Origin: Burkholderia sp.
GTDB lineage: Bacteria > Pseudomonadota > Gammaproteobacteria > Burkholderiales > Burkholderiaceae
Direction of reading: 5' to 3'
NCBI GenBank assembly: GCA_028292565.1
Contig: JAQGMD010000356.1
Location: forward strand, 1-8,160
DNA: 8,160 bases
Below are positions 6,172 through 8,160 of this stretch, one piece after another. How positions within the stretch are numbered: the stretch's first letter is position 1; each line of letters opens with the position of its first letter. A model generated the notes under the pieces. The model had not been told where the DNA came from. It was given only the letters and a program-made list of their open reading frames with translations, and did no database searches. A program made the position numbers and the translations under genes.

Positions 6172-7247
6172 CCCGGTTTCCCTTTCCTGAATAGCAGGCG
6201 GGTGATCGTATCGCGCCGGCCGGACGGCTGGCCCACGGTGGTGGGGATCTCGCCGGTTTCGATCAGTTGCTTAAAGCGCCGCAGGTCATCCGCAATCTGC
6301 TGGTTCGGTTCTTCGCCAAACAGTTTGGCAATCAACGCACCCGCCTTGCCGCCCGGCGGGCTGTAATGCATTTCCACGCGCACGATGGTACCGCGGTCGC
6401 CCGGAGCGGGCTCAAAGGTGACCCGGCCGGAATTATCCACATCGGAGCCTTCGACCGAGCGCCAGGCCAGTACTTCGCCAGGCCGGTCCTCGGTGATCTC
6501 CGCATCCCACACGACGCTGAGGCCGGCCGGCCCGGTGGCCTTCCAGTGCCAGCGTATATCGGTAAGGGGGCGCACCGATTCGATGTGCTTCATGAAGCGG
6601 GGGAAATTTTCGAAGTCGTGCCAGAATCGGTAGCACTCGATCGGCGATCGATTGACGGTGACGGACTGTGCCACCGTGACGGCGCCGGTTGCGGCTTCGA
6701 CCGCAGCACCGGCCTTGCCCATCAGGCCGGCCAGCGGATTGCGTTCACGCAGGTGCGAGTCTTTCTTGCGGGTGTATTGCACGCTGGACATCAGGTCCAG
6801 CATCGTCACGCCGGCCACGGCTGCGCTGGCGGCCGCGACGCGGGCCTGTTGCGCGCCGGGTTTTCTGGCGGCAATTCCGAGCAACGTCAGATCCATCGCG
6901 TCGCCGGCGACACGTGTCCAGAGCCACGTGGTTGGCTGCCGCTGGCTGAGTATGCCGACGCCGCTGGCGAGTTCACGCACACCGACGGCGCGCATCCATC
7001 CGGCGCGGTCTTCCGGCAAGCCGATGGCCCGCGCCATCGTACGCGGCGCCAACAAGTGCGCCAGCCCGAGACCGATGCTGAACCATCCCAGGCCTTTCAC
7101 CAGTTGCTCTTCGCGCGCCGACCCATAGGTCTTGTACCGCTGGGCCTGGGAAGGATAGTGCGAGCGGGTATCGGTAAACCGCTGCGACGCGGTTCGTTGG
7201 GAGACTTGATAGCCCGGGTTGCCCGGGCTTGCGACTGAACGTTCCAT
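6168..7247 (-). CDS. Membrane-anchored SRPBCC (cyclase/dehydrase-like) protein
   Basis: The protein has 359 residues in two parts. Residues 1-47 are polar. About 48-158 is hydrophobic, with likely helices near 51-68, 87-101, 112-127 and 136-156, and resembles small membrane domains of unknown function. From about 190 onward is an SRPBCC/START-like fold: [20 protein letters not shown] opens it, followed by [15 protein letters not shown], a WHWKATGP strand, [16 protein letters not shown] and the long C-terminal helix [16 protein letters not shown]. Such folds bind hydrophobic ligands; the names polyketide cyclase/dehydrase or coenzyme Q-binding are family labels only. ATG 7245-7247 has GGAG (plus 7254-7257) 6 bases upstream. 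The stop overlaps the dehydrogenase start. A reasonable inference is a lipid- or quinone-like ligand handled together with the dehydrogenase, but this is unproven. Confidence 0.85.
   Translation of the reverse strand: MERSVASPGNPGYQVSQRTASQRFTDTRSHYPSQAQRYKTYGSAREEQLVKGLGWFSIGLGLAHLLAPRTMARAIGLPEDRAGWMRAVGVRELASGVGILSQRQPTTWLWTRVAGDAMDLTLLGIAARKPGAQQARVAAASAAVAGVTMLDLMSSVQYTRKKDSHLRERNPLAGLMGKAGAAVEAATGAVTVAQSVTVNRSPIECYRFWHDFENFPRFMKHIESVRPLTDIRWHWKATGPAGLSVVWDAEITEDRPGEVLAWRSVEGSDVDNSGRVTFEPAPGDRGTIVRVEMHYSPPGGKAGALIAKLFGEEPNQQIADDLRRFKQLIETGEIPTTVGQPSGRRDTITRLLFRKGKPG
7211..7229 (-). repeat. GC-rich inverted repeat just inside the SRPBCC coding start
   Basis: AGCCCGGG (7211-7218) and CCCGGGCT (7222-7229) form a perfect 8-bp stem around a 3-base loop. 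On the mRNA it covers roughly nucleotides 19-37 of the coding sequence, over Ser-Pro-Gly-Asn-Pro-Gly. No U-run follows, so it is not a terminator. A stem this stable so near the start codon could slow initiation or be recognised by a regulator. Confidence 0.75.
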
Positions 7248-7401
7248 GTTTTTCTCCGTGACGGCTACACAGTGAACAACGGACGATCAAAACTTACGGC
7301 ACAGACACACAGTCGGTCACAACGCGTAAGGTGATTGGTTAGTCAGGATTCTCGAGGCAGTAGTTCCGCCTGAATTGTCGAGTGCGGATGCGGAGAGAGG
7401 T
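7248..7401 (-). promoter_or_regulatory. Possible promoter region upstream of the SRPBCC-dehydrogenase pair
   Basis: This 154-bp gap separates the upstream minus-strand gene from the SRPBCC gene. There is no hairpin plus T-run, so read-through is possible. On the minus strand GGAACT (plus 7362-7367) and, 16 bases later, the CTGACTAA segment (plus 7339-7346) loosely resemble an extracytoplasmic-function sigma promoter. That start would give a leader of about 90 bases. I see no convincing sigma-70 pair. The GGAG ribosome site is at 7254-7257. Confidence 0.35.
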
Positions 7402-7950
7402 TCACGCGGCGTGTTGCTTTTCTGTGCCGGCGGGCTTCATTTGCTGCATATCCTGCATATCCTGAGAAATGGTCGCCATCTTTTCAAAGTGCTCCCATGG
7501 AAGCTCGGTCACTTCCGGCTGGGGGACATGCCGGTAATGCTCCAGGCCTTCATTGATGTACTCGTCGGCACTGTCGCCCGGCGTCGCGGCTTGCACCGCT
7601 TCCTTGATCGGGAAGCGCCAATACACTTTTTCCACTTCGAGACCGCAGGTTTTGCGCACATGTTCGCGCACGGTCGATTCGATGATGTGTGACAGCCTGA
7701 ACCGTTTCATCGGCTCGGATTCGATTCCAACGGTAAAGCGCCCGGTGCGCGGCATGCGGGCACATTCAACCGCGACGCCCACTCCGCTCTTGCGGAAGTA
7801 GTCGCCTATCGCTTTGGTGATTGCGGCTCGTTCCCGCTCATCACGTCGGGCGATAAATTTAATCCTCAGCACGGTGGCGGTAACGCCAATTACGTTGGCG
7901 ACTACAAGCACGAGAAAAATCAGGCAGATTACATCGATTTGGGAAGACAT
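7402..7950 (-). CDS. Single-pass membrane protein of unknown function
   Basis: I do not recognise this 182-residue protein. Residues 5-29 form one strong hydrophobic helix (VICLIFLVLVVANVIGVTATV). It is followed at once by basic KFIARR, so by the positive-inside rule the soluble part faces the cytoplasm. Residues 35-130 look like a folded alpha/beta domain, with an early amphipathic helix (AITKAIGDYFRKSG), strands around GVAVECARMPRTGRFTVGIE and a helix at HIIESTVREHVRKTCGLEV. The tail is Met/Gln-rich with a duplicated Asp-Met-Gln. ATG 7948-7950 has a weak AAAGG about 9 bases upstream. It is 154 bp ahead of the SRPBCC gene on the same strand, so it may join that transcript. Start choice is fairly secure because the helix begins at once. 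Confidence 0.75.
   Translation of the reverse strand: MSSQIDVICLIFLVLVVANVIGVTATVLRIKFIARRDERERAAITKAIGDYFRKSGVGVAVECARMPRTGRFTVGIESEPMKRFRLSHIIESTVREHVRKTCGLEVEKVYWRFPIKEAVQAATPGDSADEYINEGLEHYRHVPQPEVTELPWEHFEKMATISQDMQDMQQMKPAGTEKQHAA
7444..7461 (-). repeat. In-frame 9-bp tandem duplication
   Basis: CTGCATATC occurs twice in direct succession (7444-7452 and 7453-7461). On the coding strand this adds one Asp-Met-Gln unit to the C-terminal tail of the 182-residue protein. It keeps the reading frame, as expected for tolerated slippage in a flexible tail. Confidence 0.85.
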
Positions 7951-8160
7951 CTTGTTTAACCTTTGGGGAGCCGCGTGCGCCCTGGACGTGGGCAGCCAAT
8001 CATTTACGGCGTTTCCCGCCGAAACTTAAGGCGCCGCGCAGGGATAAGTTGGGCAATTTGGCGGCCGTCGCGGGATGCGGTGCAAGGGGCCCGCCGAGGG
8101 GCGTGAGGAGGAGCCATAGCGAGCTATGGCGACGACGAGCAACGCAGCAACGCGCCCGCT
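7951..8160. promoter_or_regulatory. Leader region of the 182-residue protein gene and GC-rich right edge
   Basis: No complete gene is present. Overlapping dyads CGGCG/CGCCG (8007-8011 and 8017-8021) and GTTTC/GAAAC (8011-8015 and 8021-8025) could form alternative small hairpins. From about 8030 the sequence turns very GC-rich. An ATG at 8126-8128 follows a purine-rich GAGGAGGAG and stays open to the edge, but only 11 codons are visible and the spacing is long, so I do not call a gene. No promoter boxes are convincing on either strand. Confidence 0.35.
8113..8130. repeat. 18-bp near-perfect palindrome
   Basis: GCCATAGC (8113-8120) and GCTATGGC (8123-8130) are exact inverted copies around a GA centre. 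The surroundings are GC-rich and purine-biased upstream. It could be an operator, a hairpin in a transcript, or part of a dispersed intergenic repeat cut by the window edge. Confidence 0.7.

Noticed and set aside
6267..7238. A 323-codon open frame antisense to the SRPBCC gene
   Set aside because: The minus strand has the GGAG-preceded start, the ATGA coupling and the SRPBCC pattern. The antisense product is low-complexity Ala/Gly/Arg/His-rich.
8126..8160. Start of a plus-strand gene at the right edge
   Set aside because: Only 11 codons are visible, the purine-rich stretch is about 12 bases away, and the ATG is part of the palindrome, so coding cannot be supported.

Overview
The window is 8.2 kb of GC-rich chromosomal DNA with bacterial gene organisation: short intergenic gaps, Shine-Dalgarno motifs and intrinsic terminators. 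The best phylogenetic hints are an EttA of exactly 555 residues, a canonical RarD and codon use dominated by G/C in third positions. These suggest a betaproteobacterium, probably Burkholderiales and perhaps Oxalobacteraceae-like. That assignment is inference from general familiarity, not from a search. I see no insertion sequence, phage gene, CRISPR array, tRNA or rRNA.

Left part (1-4485). A 14-helix DHA2/EmrB-type MFS drug exporter lies on the minus strand (stop at 121, start near 1659 or 1746). It diverges from a plus-strand pair: rarD, a 10-helix EamA permease (1833-2717), and ettA, the ABC-F translation factor that gates the ribosome according to energy state (2782-4449). ettA ends in a clean intrinsic terminator with a perfect 10-bp stem at 4458-4485.

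Middle (4486-4977). This roughly 490-bp gene-free stretch has several structured elements: a perfect 12-bp tandem duplication, a minus-strand intrinsic terminator capped by a GCAA tetraloop, an inverted AGGAGACA repeat, a 10-bp AT palindrome, and a long bidirectional terminator at 4822-4857. The bidirectional terminator serves the genes on the right. The other minus-strand terminator has no annotated gene feeding it, so a small non-coding RNA is a reasonable but weakly supported reading.

Right part (4978-7950). Three minus-strand genes, read right to left, are a membrane-anchored 182-residue protein of unknown function, a 359-residue protein joining an N-terminal membrane region to a C-terminal SRPBCC (cyclase/dehydrase-like) domain, and a 397-residue zinc-dependent MDR alcohol/formaldehyde-type dehydrogenase. 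The last two overlap by ATGA and are almost certainly co-translated. The first may belong to the same transcript, since no terminator is visible in its 154-bp gap, or may be separate. The lipid-binding/dehydrogenase pair may have a detoxification or stress role, but its substrate cannot be read from sequence.

Right edge (7951-8160). This gene-free leader region ends in a GC-rich stretch carrying an 18-bp near-perfect palindrome. It may be a dispersed repeat or the start of another gene cut by the window.

Most of the window is ordinary core and accessory chromosome. I found no convincing evidence of a wholly new system. The parts most worth a second look are the coupled SRPBCC/dehydrogenase pair, with a strong hairpin just after the SRPBCC start codon, and the structured 4671-4775 segment.
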